From assembly GCA_009746045.1 (NCBI GenBank), contig RPFO01000022.1, forward strand, positions 3,134,943 through 3,162,471: a DNA stretch of 27,529 nt. The letters run 5' to 3'. Of the stretch, positions 1 through 8,870 are shown one piece after another; the stretch's first letter is position 1, and each line of letters starts with the position of its first letter. The notes below the pieces were generated by a model. The model was not told the DNA's origin and ran no database searches. It saw only the letters and a program-made list of their open reading frames with translations. The position numbers were made by a program, and so were the translations under genes. The DNA comes from Mesostigma viride. Taxonomy: Eukaryota > Streptophyta > Mesostigmatophyceae > Mesostigmatales > Mesostigmataceae.

Positions 1-54
1 ACGAAAGATTGTTCATGCAGACGGACCGCCCATGCTATTGCCGGGCGCATCAGT

Positions 55-180
55 GTGTATGTCAATGAGACAACAGCGCAGGCCAGAGATCTGGAGAATC
101 CGGACCAAGGTAGCTCGAGCCTGCCGTTATGTTATCCGCGTTTTCGAGTCGTGCACGATGATGGATATGAACCAGTGTGT
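55..180 (+). repeat. Dispersed repeat, copy 1 (partner at 6244-6383)
   Basis: About 110 bp closely matches 6255-6365. Shared blocks include GCGCAGGCCAGA, GAGAATCCGGACCA, GTAGCTCGAGCCTGCCGTTA and CCGCGTTTTCGAGTCGT. The two copies lie inside different DNA transposons. The same reading frame stays open through both, but nothing identifies a protein, so I treat it as a dispersed repeat. Confidence 0.7.
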
Positions 181-296
181 ATGTGGCCATCAACACCAAT
201 TGCCGCCATCCATATTGTCATCAGGGCGTTGTGAGTTTCACGTTTGCTTTGTCGCTCATATTTCGCTTTGCCTTCGGCTTAGGCGAGCTCGCCTTG

Positions 297-611
297 TCAT
301 CTCCAAAGAGTATGCAATGCCGCACAAGAAGACCGACATTTATTACTGCGCCAACTATCGTCCTCAAGATTGCCAGCATCTCCAAAGATCACCAAAGCCG
401 CAACCAGATCGAGTGCGGCGCTGTGCCCTTCGCGTGCAATGCTCTGCTCTTCTACAGCCGTGGGGCTCGGAGCATTTGGGTTAATGTCGTCGCTAATAGC
501 AGGCTTCGGGTCACCTTTCGCGAGGGTAACCCGTTGTAGCCATTCCTGAAAAAGCTGGTCGGTGTCCCTCATGGCTGGCGACTCCCGAGCACCTGCCACC
601 TTCCCGCGCAT
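297..611 (-). CDS. Hypothetical ORF, possible first exon of a transposon gene
   Basis: Of the overlapping frames here, this 104-codon minus-strand frame looks most protein-like. It starts with ATG at 611, about 60 bp inside the GTTCAC array, and reads through a hydrophilic segment followed by a hydrophobic stretch (LVAALVIFG) and an acidic GNLEDDSW segment. Near its end, around position 317-321, a GTAATA sequence on the minus strand could be a splice donor. No family is recognised. Its position matches an ORF starting at 8457 just inside the array of the 6.4-kb element, which suggests but does not prove a transposase 5' exon. It could be a chance ORF. Confidence 0.25.
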   Translation of the reverse strand: MRGKVAGARESPAMRDTDQLFQEWLQRVTLAKGDPKPAISDDINPNAPSPTAVEEQSIAREGHSAALDLVAALVIFGDAGNLEDDSWRSNKCRSSCAALHTLWR

Positions 612-670
612 GTTGCACGTCTGGCATTTTCATGGGCTTGCTTCGCGCCAACGCACGCTGTCCACCACAA

Positions 671-837
671 GTTCACAAAGAGTTCACGAGGAGTTCACGG
701 GGAGTTCACGGGGAGTTCACAACTTCGGACTTCGGGGAGATTGTGAACTCGTCCTGTGAACTCGTGAACTCCTCGGGACCCAAAATTAGCTCGGCCCCGG
801 TCGGCCCAGTTCACAAAAGAGTTCACAAAGAGTTCAC
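671..837. repeat. Phased GTTCAC subterminal array
   Basis: GTTCAC occurs at 671, 682, 693, 704 and 715, an exact 11-bp period. Its reverse complement GTGAAC occurs at 743, 756 and 764, and GTTCAC returns at 809, 821 and 832. Eleven copies in about 170 bp, on one face of the helix and with an inverted block, are typical of transposase-binding subterminal repeats. Confidence 0.8.
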
Positions 838-849
838 CGCCTCATGTGA

Positions 850-1577
850 GTCGTGCCTAAGAAGGAATCCAAAATCAATATTGCTGGCTTGCCTGAGGGT
901 CACACTGTTGAACAAGCCAAACAATTTGTCTTTGCTCTGGAGTATGGGATGGAAGGCCTAAACCTTAGACATCAGTTTAAGGCTCTCAGGGCCTCATCCA
1001 CATTCCACCAATCATCTCCTGCAATTAGAGCATTGATTCAAACCTATCAGGAACGCACCCTGACACCTGAAGCAGCCATTGAACAGTGGCCTACCTTTAT
1101 CACTGATCTGAAACAGCTAGTGCTTACCAATAACCACATGGAAGCAGTAGAACGTTTCAACTGGCTTGCTGCATATAAGGTGAACAAGAATAACCTCTCT
1201 GGGGATGCAAAAACATACAGGGTAATGATAGAGAAAGACCTTGAGCTTCTCAAGCTCCAACCAAGGTATCTCATCCACACCTGGCTAACAAAAGCTAATT
1301 TGCAACCTTCTGTCCTGGCTACCCTGCTTACAGGCCTCAAGTCCCTCTGGGACAACTTCAGAGCTGCCATGCTCTATATCGAGGAGGCAGTGGACCCCCT
1401 GGGTACTGGCAACCCCCAGGCCCAGGACCCCAAGGTCCAGGGTGTCCAAGGCCACAAGCGCAAGGGGGGAGCCAGCCAGGGGCGGGCACCCAAGACCCAC
1501 AAGTCCTCCCACCAAGGGGGCAGTGGCTCTCAGGGGCGTGGCAACACGTGGCACCGTGTGCCCCTGCATGGCAACCC

Positions 1578-1608
<31 letters not shown>

Positions 1609-2463
1609 AACAACAACAGGTCCCAGCAGGGCAATAATAACAACAGGTCCCAACAGGGCCAAAACAACAACAACAACAGGTCCCAGCAGGGCCAGAACCA
1701 CAACAACAATCGGTCCCAGCAGGGAAATAACAACAACAACAACAACAACAACCAACCTGGAAACCCTGGCCCACGGTGCCTGAGGTGCTTCCAGAGGGGT
1801 CATATTCGGGACAACTGCCCCAACAACGACTCCCTGAACACCAACGTGGATCTCTGCCCGGGTTGCTGGCACGCACGTCATCCCCTGGGACCTCCAGGCA
1901 GCCGGTGCAACAGGACTCGCTACCAAAAACAATGTGAGTTCTCTCACCTTGCTTACTCTGAGGATGATGATCTCATTACCATTGGGGATGGCAGCCAGGG
2001 CATAATTGATTTTGAGGCAGCAACCTTACTGTCCTCCCAACACCCTGTTATGGAACCTTACATAAAAGCACTAACCCCTACTGTTGACAACTCCATAGAT
2101 ATTAAGGAGCTTGCTCATCAGCTGCACCTAGCCATGGGTCATGAAACAGTGGCTGAGGAACTGGCCAGACGGCTGGGGGGTAGTAGCATGGGAAAAGAAC
2201 TCAGGAATGCAGTAAAACTGGCTAGACAACACTGTCAAGAATGTCAGTTCAATAGCCCCAAACCTCAAAAATGGCATACTGCAACTCCTTCCACCACTAG
2301 GGGCATGATAGTGGGGGATGTAATGCACATCAACAAAGATGTCCAACCCTACCTGATCCTAAAAGACTCATGGTCCAGGTTCACAGTAATGGAACCCCTA
2401 CCTGGCATGTCTGCAGGGCAGCTACGTGTTGCACTCATGATTGCTTTACCCAGATTCTACCCA
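850..2463 (+). CDS. Copia A gag and N-terminal integrase (interrupted)
   Basis: The native frame runs to the proline codon at 2461-2463, where the inserted element begins; codons after that are insertion-derived. Counting from the GTG at 853, residues 1-180 are a helical gag region and about 240-305 are asparagine-rich with repeated RSQQGQ blocks encoded by AAC triplets. A canonical CX2CX4HX4C zinc knuckle lies at 309-322, followed by a second Cys/His cluster (CPGC...). The integrase zinc-binding site is H425/H430 with C461/C464, and D489 in the GDVMH segment is the likely first catalytic aspartate. An in-frame stop at 847-849 and the lack of ATG show the N-terminus is lost or altered. Gag and integrase share one frame with no stop, unlike copia B. 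There is no protease motif between the knuckles and the integrase. Confidence 0.88.
1575..1755 (+). repeat. Coding (AAC)n microsatellite with 30-33-bp minisatellite units
   Basis: AAC/AAT triplets encode asparagine runs broken by a repeated unit encoding RSQQG or RSQQGQ (four to five copies). The array lies inside gag just before the zinc knuckle, the usual site of low-complexity spacer in such proteins. Minus-strand ORFs here are poly-Val/Leu/Cys artefacts. Confidence 0.85.
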
Positions 2464-2645
2464 CAGGGTCAGCTCACTTCCTTAGTGATTTCGGCACCTC
2501 AATTAGTGACAAAATTCGGTTCATTAGTACGGTTTACCCGAGAAATCTGGTCGGATACTGATTAGTGACAATTCGTACCCGACCAAATCCGATCCGAAAG
2601 CACTAACGACGCGAATAATTAGTACATGCAACTCACTTCATTAGT
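2464..2645 (+). repeat. Left TIR and subterminal TTAGT array
   Basis: The TIR is 2464-2492. TTAGT occurs at 2482, 2503, 2524, 2562, 2619 and 2641, with the inverted form ACTAA at 2602. Steps are 21, 21 and 38, close to multiples of two helical turns. The right end has the matching array, so this is a candidate transposase-binding region. Confidence 0.85.
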
Positions 2646-3800
2646 ATGATGGCGAGGTCGTCAGCTCGTGGAGCTATGGAGACGGCATTTCCCATTCTTG
2701 CTGCGAAAACAATCGTTTCAGAAAGAAATCTGTGAAAAATCTCGTGCTTATGTGTATAATTGCTACATTTCTCAGTCTGCAGCGCTCCACGCTGAGGTTG
2801 GAGTCATGCATATAGCGACCGATTGCGATGATCAAAGAATGAAAAACTGTGCTATCCGGAATCGTGTGAATCGTGTGCCTACAGCTGCCTACGTGACGCG
2901 ATCACTTCGAAAAGGCGTCGAATGCGGGATACATCCATGGGCTCCATCGTACAGAATTTTTGGGGCGGACCGAGGTAGCTGCCGGTGGGAATGCCGTGAG
3001 AATACTGCGGAAACGTGCGTAAGTGAAAACTGGATACTGCTTGACCTCCGGTGCATCTGGTGAGCCGCAGTTCTGGTTTAGGGTGATAGGGTGGTTGAAA
3101 ATGGAGGTCTAGTCAGGGTTTGATATTGTTTGTTGCGTTTCTTGCTGGAATTTTATTTTCCGGTGCTGTCGGTGGCCGCTGAAGAAATTCTTTGCGGGAC
3201 CTAGGATGTGTGCTGTCCTTCCGTCTGGCACCGCTGCCGTGGATTCGACGGCCGCAAACACCTGCATTGATAAATTGCCGCACCTGACTGCGTCAATGTT
3301 ATGGATGCTCAGGGTATTATGGCGCCTTGAGTGTCATGTTGTCCATACGTCTTGCATATGGCATTCATCTATGTAACCTTTTGCCTCTTGCTGTTGGTTG
3401 CTTTGCTTTTATGCGCTTTATTTCATTTCCTTGGTGGGATTAGCCTGTGGAAGGCGGCCTCCCTCCTGCATCCTGTGTCGGCAGACATACTGACAGGCAG
3501 GATGAAGTGCAGGCAGAGGGGCAGGCGAACAGCCGTTTATATTTGCACACATGCTTGCCGCTGGTACGCTAGTTTGCGTGTATCTTTGCATGGTCATGTT
3601 TTGGCAGGCCTGGACAGATATGTTCAAATATGGTCGCATGCGTGCATGCACGCATGCATGAATGGGGTTACGCATGTTGCCAGCCACATAGGTAGGCACG
3701 TGGGAACGCTCGCAAGCTGACGACACTACCAGGGGTAGGTTCAGGCTGGTCTGGACCTGGAAGACACACAGGAGGCAGGCAGCCTTGGATGGTGTGGTGG
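2646..3800. other. Interior of the 6.4-kb element, no gene recognised
   Basis: About 1.15 kb of mixed-composition sequence. A 131-codon plus-strand ORF (2668-3063) starts near the left array, but its composition is unremarkable and no motif is recognised. A plus-strand ORF starting at 3331 begins with a short hydrophobic run and then loses protein character. A short alternating GCATGCATGCATG tract lies at about 3640-3660. Confidence 0.4.
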
Positions 3801-3972
3801 AGGAGGGAGGGAGGGAGGGAGGGAGGGAGGGAGGGAGGGAGGGAGGGAGGGAGGGAGGGAGGGAGGAGGGAGGGAGGGAGGGAGGGAGGGAGGGAGGGAG
3901 GAGGGAGGGAGGGAGGGAGGGAGGGAGGGAGGGAGGGAGGAGGGAGGGAGGGAGGGAGGGAGGGAGGGAGGG
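3801..3972. repeat. (GGGA)n microsatellite
   Basis: An almost pure GGGA tetranucleotide tract of about 170 bp, broken at three points by a GGA unit. One strand is entirely purine. All ORFs across it (Glu-Gly-Gly-Arg or Leu-Pro-Pro-Ser repeats) are artefacts. Confidence 0.97.
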
Positions 3973-3978
3973 CATGAC

Positions 3979-3979
<1 letters not shown>

Positions 3980-4050
<71 letters not shown>

Positions 4051-4052
4051 TG
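3980..4052. repeat. (CGTG)n microsatellite
   Basis: About 18 tandem CGTG units, directly after the GGGA tract and separated from it by CATGACTG. The alternating purine-pyrimidine composition makes it Z-DNA prone. Confidence 0.95.
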
Positions 4053-4144
4053 TATGCCTGGGTGGGTGGGCATGTGTTTGGGTGGGTGTGGGTATAATAC
4101 CTAATACCTAATGCACCAATTTCGTGCATTGTGTGTGGTTGTAT

Positions 4145-4796
4145 GGGTGGGTGGGTGGGTGGGTGGGTGGTGGGGGCGGGGGCGGGCGGGGGCGGGCGGG
4201 CGGCGGGCGGGGCGGGGGCGGGCGGGCGGGCGGCGGGCGGGCGGGCGGGCGGGCGGGCGGGCGGCGGCGGGCGGGCGGGCGGGCGGGCGGCGGCGCGGGC
4301 GGGCGGGCGGGCGGCGCGGGGCGCGGGCGGCGGGCGGGCGGGCGGCGGCGGGCGGCGGGCGGGCGGGCGGGCGGGCGGCGCGGGCGGGCGGCGGGCGGCG
4401 GGCGGGCGGGCGGGCGGCGGCGGGCGGGCGGGCGGCGGGCGGGCGGGCGGGGGCGGGCGGGCGGGCGGGCGGGCGGGCGGGGCGGGCGGCGGGCGGGCGG
4501 GCGGGCGGCGGGCGGCGGGCGGGCGGGCGGGCGGGGGCGGGCGGGTGGGTGGGTGGGTGGGTGGGTGGGGTGGGTGGGTGGGTGGGTGGGTGGGCCGGTG
4601 GGTGGGCCGGTGGGTGGGCCGGTGGGTGGGCCGGTGGGTGGGCCGGTGGGTGGGCCGGTGGGTGGGCCGGTGGGTGGGTGGGTGGGTGGGTGGGTGGGTG
4701 GGTGGGTGGGTGGGTGGGTGGGTGGGTGGGTGGGTGGGTGGGTGGGTGGGTGGGTGGGTGGGTGGTGGGTGGGTGGGTGGGTGGGTGGGTGGGTGG
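4145..4796 (+). repeat. Adenine-free G-rich GGGT/GGGC satellite
   Basis: About 650 bp of plus strand without a single A. Blocks are GGGT tetramers, then irregular GGGC/GGC (4170-4542), then GGGT again, then about seven copies of a 12-bp unit GGGCCGGTGGGT (4592-4675), then GGGT to the end. Runs of three or more G every four bases give very high G-quadruplex potential. Open frames across all of it are low-complexity artefacts. Confidence 0.97.
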
Positions 4797-4894
4797 ATAA
4801 GGTGTGCTGTTTATTATCATTAGCCAAACACCATTCCAGTTAACAAACTAAGTCAATTTTGAGGACCTAGGCATGGATCCCCACTTTGGTACCA

Positions 4895-5397
4895 TTAATT
4901 AATTAATTAATTAATTAGACTCGTGCTCTCGTTGGGGAGTCGCGGCGCATTAACCCCGATGGATGGATGGATGGACGAATTGTCTAGCGCGCTTCCCACA
5001 TGTTTGCAAACGCGGGCGCTTCCCCACGGGACCACACGCTCCTCAGCTAGATCTGAAGGTGCTCCGGATTGTGCTGATCATGAAGGATGCCGACAAGATG
5101 TCAGCAGCAGAGAGCAGGCCGCTGTGTCGCACAGGGATGATTTCCTGGCCGTCTTCGACGCCCAGGGCAGCCGACAGCAGTTACACGCCATTCCGCGCCG
5201 GGTGATATTTCAGTGATCCTCCGTGGTGTCGCTGCCAAGTATCGCCTGGCTGCCCGCACCCTCCCCACCTTGCCTCCACGCCGGCAGCTTGCTGTCCACC
5301 GTCACGCACCGACAGTGGTCGCCGCCCATCCATCCATCCATCGGGGTTAATGCTCCGTGACTCCCCAACGGGAGCACGAGTAATTAATTAATTAATT
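4895..5397. mobile_element. Fold-back/MITE-like element with about 56-bp inverted repeats
   Basis: The left arm (4919-4974) starts ACTCGTGCTC and ends in GGATGGATGG. The right arm (5326-5381) is its reverse complement with three mismatches. Both arms are flanked by runs of TTAATTAATTAA, either the target or a duplicated target. The 350-bp interior is GC-richer than its surroundings and contains open stretches that look gene-derived (for example around 5050-5200), but no gene is recognised. Relatives of the termini occur at 16266-16340 and 26981-27040. Confidence 0.8.
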
Positions 5398-6243
5398 CCC
5401 CACGGGAGGGGGTTCGTTGTCCTCTATGACCTGGGCCCACTTGGCCTTGTCCATCATCTTGTTCCAAATCACGGAGAGGCCTAGGCCCCCCATGTCCTCT
5501 ACTAGCTGTTCTTTGAAGGTACCATTGAAGACACCTTCAAGCCCGTGGGCCGTGATTCATGTCAAACACCATTCTGAAATCCGTTGGATGCATGACTACC
5601 GCCGGTTGATAAATAGCTACGTTTAATTTACTAATTGATTAACTAGGTAGGTTTAATTAACTAATTGATTAACTCGGTAGGTAGATGGTTTTCTCCTTGA
5701 CAAATTAATTAATACATGTAATCTGGTTTTCTCTTTCATATACAAATAGTGGCAATGGTAACGGCACTGTGGCAATGGTAAATTAATTAATATATGTATA
5801 AGGATGCTGCCGTTGGGAAGACATTGAGCACAGTAAGCATCGTGCTTTGTATCCCTATCTTACGCCGTTACACGAAGAGAATAGGGGGCAGGGGGACGCC
5901 TTGTGTGGCAATGGATAACAATGTCACACTTTGATCATCACTGGGACAAATTAATTAACTAATAAATTAATTATCACGTAGACTGAGTCACGTGGGTACC
6001 AATAAAGGAACCTTCATTCATTGGGACGTATATCAATCATTGGGACATATATCAAGACATATATTGGGTTGTCTCCTTGATATATTGGGCCATATATGTG
6101 TGTTACCTTGGTCTTAGCATGTGCAGCCCATGTCAATTAAATTGCTTGATTCCCTTACACAGCATAATAGAAGGGGAGTGCACAACATTCGGCCATGCAG
6201 GCACCAGCTCATGTATTTTGTCTCCAGGGTGCGTAATTCTGAA
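5398..6243. other. AT-rich noncoding region with repeated TTAATTAA tracts
   Basis: No coding signal. Several TTAATTAA-type tracts occur (5630-5670, 5705, 5785, 5950). There is a local duplication of TTTAATT-AACTAATTGATTAACT (about 5620-5680), a duplication of GTGGCAATGGTAA (5750-5790), and copies of a GGGACATATATC motif at 6020-6060. Confidence 0.5.
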
Positions 6244-6383
6244 TGACATATCAAAGAGACAACCAGCGCAGGCCAGAAATCGGGAGAATCCGGACCATGG
6301 TAGCTCGAGCCTGCCGTTATCTTTTCCGCGTTTTCGAGTCGTTCAGGATGATGAAGATGAATGGTGATGGAAATGTGTATCCT
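6244..6383 (+). repeat. Dispersed repeat, copy 2
   Basis: Matches 55-180 over about 110 bp. Its first 17 bases, CAAAGAGACAACCAGCG, also occur at about 16505-16521, so the left edge of the repeat may be present at a third site. Confidence 0.7.
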
Positions 6384-6669
6384 TGTGCATTGAAATTATG
6401 GCTGGCTTACGTGTGGAGCGACTAGATGACCTAGACATATGTTGGTGACATGCACCTCCGTTTGAAAGTCAAATCCTTACAAACCCGTCAAGTCCTACAT
6501 GAAGGACAGTCTCATGTTGAGGGGGGGGGGGAGCGTAAGAGACCACCAAATGCGTGCTGGAGCTTGAAAAGGGGTTTTACGCGTACACGACCCAAGACTT
6601 GAGGTATTTATCCTTCGTCTGATCGACCAGGGCTGTGATTTCCCCGTCATCAAACCTGCACATGCAGTT
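6384..6669. other. Interior of the 6.4-kb element, nothing recognised
   Basis: Noncoding, with a homopolymeric G run at about 6521-6531. No ORF of note. Confidence 0.4.
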
Positions 6670-7010
6670 GCACGGAGGTTTCAGCTAGTATTTAACCACA
6701 CTAACACATCTTTATCCATCCAAGCCATGTGAAAACTGGCCAAACCACATGCTACCATCCTCTGCACATATGGTACCTCCTATGTTCAAGGTTTGACGAC
6801 ATTCTGACAAGAACTGCCCAAGTTACCACCATTCCAAGACGGCCACCCACGAAGACGCTACAAGGAGGTTTTAGTAACCATTTAGCCACACTAGCACCTC
6901 CTTCATCAAAGACGCAAACTGACCAAAGCACATATAGTTCTTGCATGCTGACAACAACGCATGCTCAAGGTTGGGGGTCATTGTGACAAGAACTGCTCAG
7001 GTTGATGGGC
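6670..7010 (+). repeat. Diverged tandem duplication, about 190-bp unit
   Basis: The segment beginning GGAGGTTTCAG (about 6675) is repeated as GGAGGTTTTAG (about 6864). Later matches in the same order are TTTA-CCACACTA, AAACTG-CCAAA-CACAT, CTCAAGGTT and TGACAAGAACTGC. This indicates an old tandem duplication. Confidence 0.6.
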
Positions 7011-8169
7011 TTCATATGTGACCACCTGACAAGGCGCTAAGGACCACTAAGTAAGCAGGTAAGCACAATGACACTTCATATGCCATCCAACATGCACCAA
7101 AACCATGCTGAATATCAAGGAGACACCAAAACCATGCTGAATATGTTTAGAAAGTACAATGGGGTGGCCACGCACCTAATACGCCTTCACCACCCTCGAG
7201 CGTGGCCAGCCTTGTATCTATGTGCATAGCAATAACGATGGTAGTACTAACATGCCTAACCAGCATTTTCTATGTTTCTCCCATGTTAGAGTGTAAGGTT
7301 GATGCCAACCAAGCACATCAACACTATAACACTTCCTAAACTGCCCTAACCGGCATGGGCAACAAGCAGGACTATGGAGGGCAAGGAACCAAGTAGGATC
7401 ATGGTATGCATAGCTTGCATGCAGCCAACCATGTCAACCATGGTTGGCTCAGCACATCGTAGTCTTGTCACATCATCATAACAAGGGAAAGCTCAAATAA
7501 ACTATTACTGGCAGCTATCTACATGGAGTCACACAAATGCAATATCTCCATATTATCATCACCATAACACTTCCATCCCTGCACGATAAAATGCAACGAA
7601 ACCATTGGCGGCCCTTCAGCGCATGAGCGCTGTGATGCCGCTGCGAAGAGAGGGTGCGTCACTCTCACACAACAAGAAGCGTCCATACGCACAACATCCT
7701 TGCCAGAACACGTTTCATGAAATGCCTTAAACCTTCCCGAGAAGCTATAGGCTGCGACTGAAGCGGCCCTGACCACAAAATCAACGAAAACAATCTAAAG
7801 CTGCCAGGTATTCGACAACACAACGGCAAGCCACGGCGAGCTAGCTGGCGGAAACTGCCCAAAAAGAACGCAAAAAACTTCGAACGATGAGCTCATAGAA
7901 GAAAGCACTGATAGCAGATAACATTCGCGACAAAACTGTACCTTGCCCTCGGAAATCCCTCGCCCAGGCGCGCAACAACAGGCGTTCTTCCATGGACAGG
8001 TCAGACACGCACTGTGCAGGCCTGAACAATTACTTTCCGAGAATGGCCAAAAATGTGGCAAAAAGCACCCGCTCGGTTAAGAATTCGATGCTGCCGATAT
8101 CAATGCCTGCTTCACGGTCAGAACAACCACCAAAACCACGATTTTACTGCCGCTATCATGAATTCTATT
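7011..8169. other. Interior of the 6.4-kb element, no gene recognised
   Basis: Includes a short direct repeat CACCAAAACCATGCTGAATAT (two copies, 7096-7151). Minus-strand ORFs of 60-90 codons between 7519 and 8061 contain cysteines, but I see no repeating zinc-binding spacing or known domain. They may be exons of a spliced gene or chance. Confidence 0.35.
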
Positions 8170-8457
8170 TCATTCCGCGCGACCAAAAAATTCAGATAAC
8201 CCCCCATGCCGATGGCATATAAAAACATCAGCCATATTGTAAACCAGCTTATTTCCGCCACAAACCAACATCATAAAATCATCATCTTTAACATTCGAGT
8301 AAATATTGTGCATTTCGCTTGCCCTATTGTGGTAATTTCGCCTGAACGCAGTCGCCATGGCCACTTCCGCTAGGGGTGCGCGCACCGTGCACCCACTTTT
8401 CAGAGTAGGGACGGCACCTCGGACGGCGAATTTTTCGGCGCCAAGAAATTCGGGCAT
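8170..8457 (-). CDS. Hypothetical ORF, possible 5' exon of the 6.4-kb element's gene
   Basis: A 95-codon ORF with ATG at 8457, about 100 bp inside the right TTAGT array. It reads inward, and its geometry matches the ORF at 297-611 next to the GTTCAC array. No domain is recognised. A spliced transposase gene on the minus strand is a possible explanation, but the protein composition alone does not prove coding. Confidence 0.25.
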   Translation of the reverse strand: MPEFLGAEKFAVRGAVPTLKSGCTVRAPLAEVAMATAFRRNYHNRASEMHNIYSNVKDDDFMMLVCGGNKLVYNMADVFICHRHGGLSEFFGRAE

Positions 8458-8565
8458 GTCCTGTCCCCTTAAAAGGACTCGCTTGCGGTGGCCATCGCTG
8501 CACGCAGCACTAAAGGACGCACAATATGTAACAGGCTGGCATCAGTGACGCTGGAGTTCGCTTCG

Positions 8566-8868
8566 TTAGTGCCAGAATCGCCTCGTTAGTGCCAGAATCG
8601 CTTCTTTAGTGTGAATTCGCTTCATTAGTACAATGAATTCGGCTCGTTAGTCTGACATCATTCAATGTGCTAATCATGCGAATCGTTAGTACGTTACTTC
8701 CACTAATGACTCGGGTCTGACTGAAGTCAACGAAGTCGAAACCCCCCAAATTCGGCAGATTAGTACGAGTATCCGATCGGACCCGGGATCGCAATCTCGA
8801 ATCGTTAGTGAAATCGAATTACTAATCTACCGAATTAGTGAAATCACTAAGGAAGTGAGCTGACCCTG
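8566..8868 (-). repeat. Right subterminal TTAGT array and right TIR
   Basis: TTAGT occurs at 8566, 8586, 8606, 8625, 8647 and 8686 (steps 20, 20, 19, 22 and 39). Further direct and inverted copies lie between 8700 and 8850, followed by the 29-bp TIR at 8840-8868. The flanking bases of the first repeats are also conserved (CGTTAGTGCCAGAATCG twice). Confidence 0.85.
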
Positions 8869-8870
8869 CA

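Larger units (their letters stand above)
1..849. mobile_element. Right arm of an unclassified DNA transposon (left part outside window)
   Basis: This stretch ends in a dense array of GTTCAC/GTGAAC motifs (671-837). Copia coding sequence begins a few bases later without a start codon or LTR, so a foreign element appears to abut the broken copia 5' end. The interior holds a repeat also found inside the 6.4-kb element (55-180 against 6244-6383) and a minus-strand ORF starting just inside the array. The left end is not visible and no target duplication can be tested, so the element class is unknown. The exact right boundary is uncertain, between about 837 and 852. Confidence 0.45.
2464..8868. mobile_element. 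6,405-bp DNA transposon with 29-bp TIRs inserted in copia A integrase
   Basis: Perfect inverted repeats of 29 bp begin CAGGGTCAGCTCAC at 2464-2492 and 8840-8868 (reverse complement). CA at 2462-2463 and 8869-8870 is a possible 2-bp target duplication, and removing the element plus one CA puts the proline codon at 2461 in frame with GTT at 8871, restoring integrase. Both ends carry TTAGT arrays spaced about 20 bp. No recognisable transposase is seen, so it is either non-autonomous or encodes a spliced gene I cannot assemble. The CAGGG ends recall hAT elements, but an 8-bp duplication is absent. CACTA-like elements also use short duplications and subterminal repeats. The superfamily is unresolved. 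Confidence 0.88.

Noticed and set aside
671-837. CRISPR-like array of short repeats
   Set aside because: The motif is 6 bp with about 5-bp spacing, some copies are inverted, there are no spacers or cas genes, and the context is eukaryotic.
1285-1947. Minus-strand ORFs in copia A gag
   Set aside because: Poly-Val, poly-Cys and poly-Leu runs are antisense of the AAC repeat.
2464-2500. Standard hAT assignment from the CAGGG terminus
   Set aside because: hAT elements make 8-bp target duplications and encode a recognisable transposase. Neither is seen.
4145-4796. Telomeric repeat
   Set aside because: The units are GGGT and GGGC tetramers with a 12-mer block, not a TTAGGG- or TTTAGGG-type repeat, and the locus is flanked on both sides by the same transposon.
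3418-4843. Long ORFs in several frames encoding Leu-Pro-Pro-Ser, Thr-His-Pro-Pro, Gly-Gly-Trp-Val or Ala-Cys-Val-Arg repeats
   Set aside because: They are translations of GGGA, CGTG and GGGT/GGGC microsatellites that lack stop codons by composition. Several frames are open at once.
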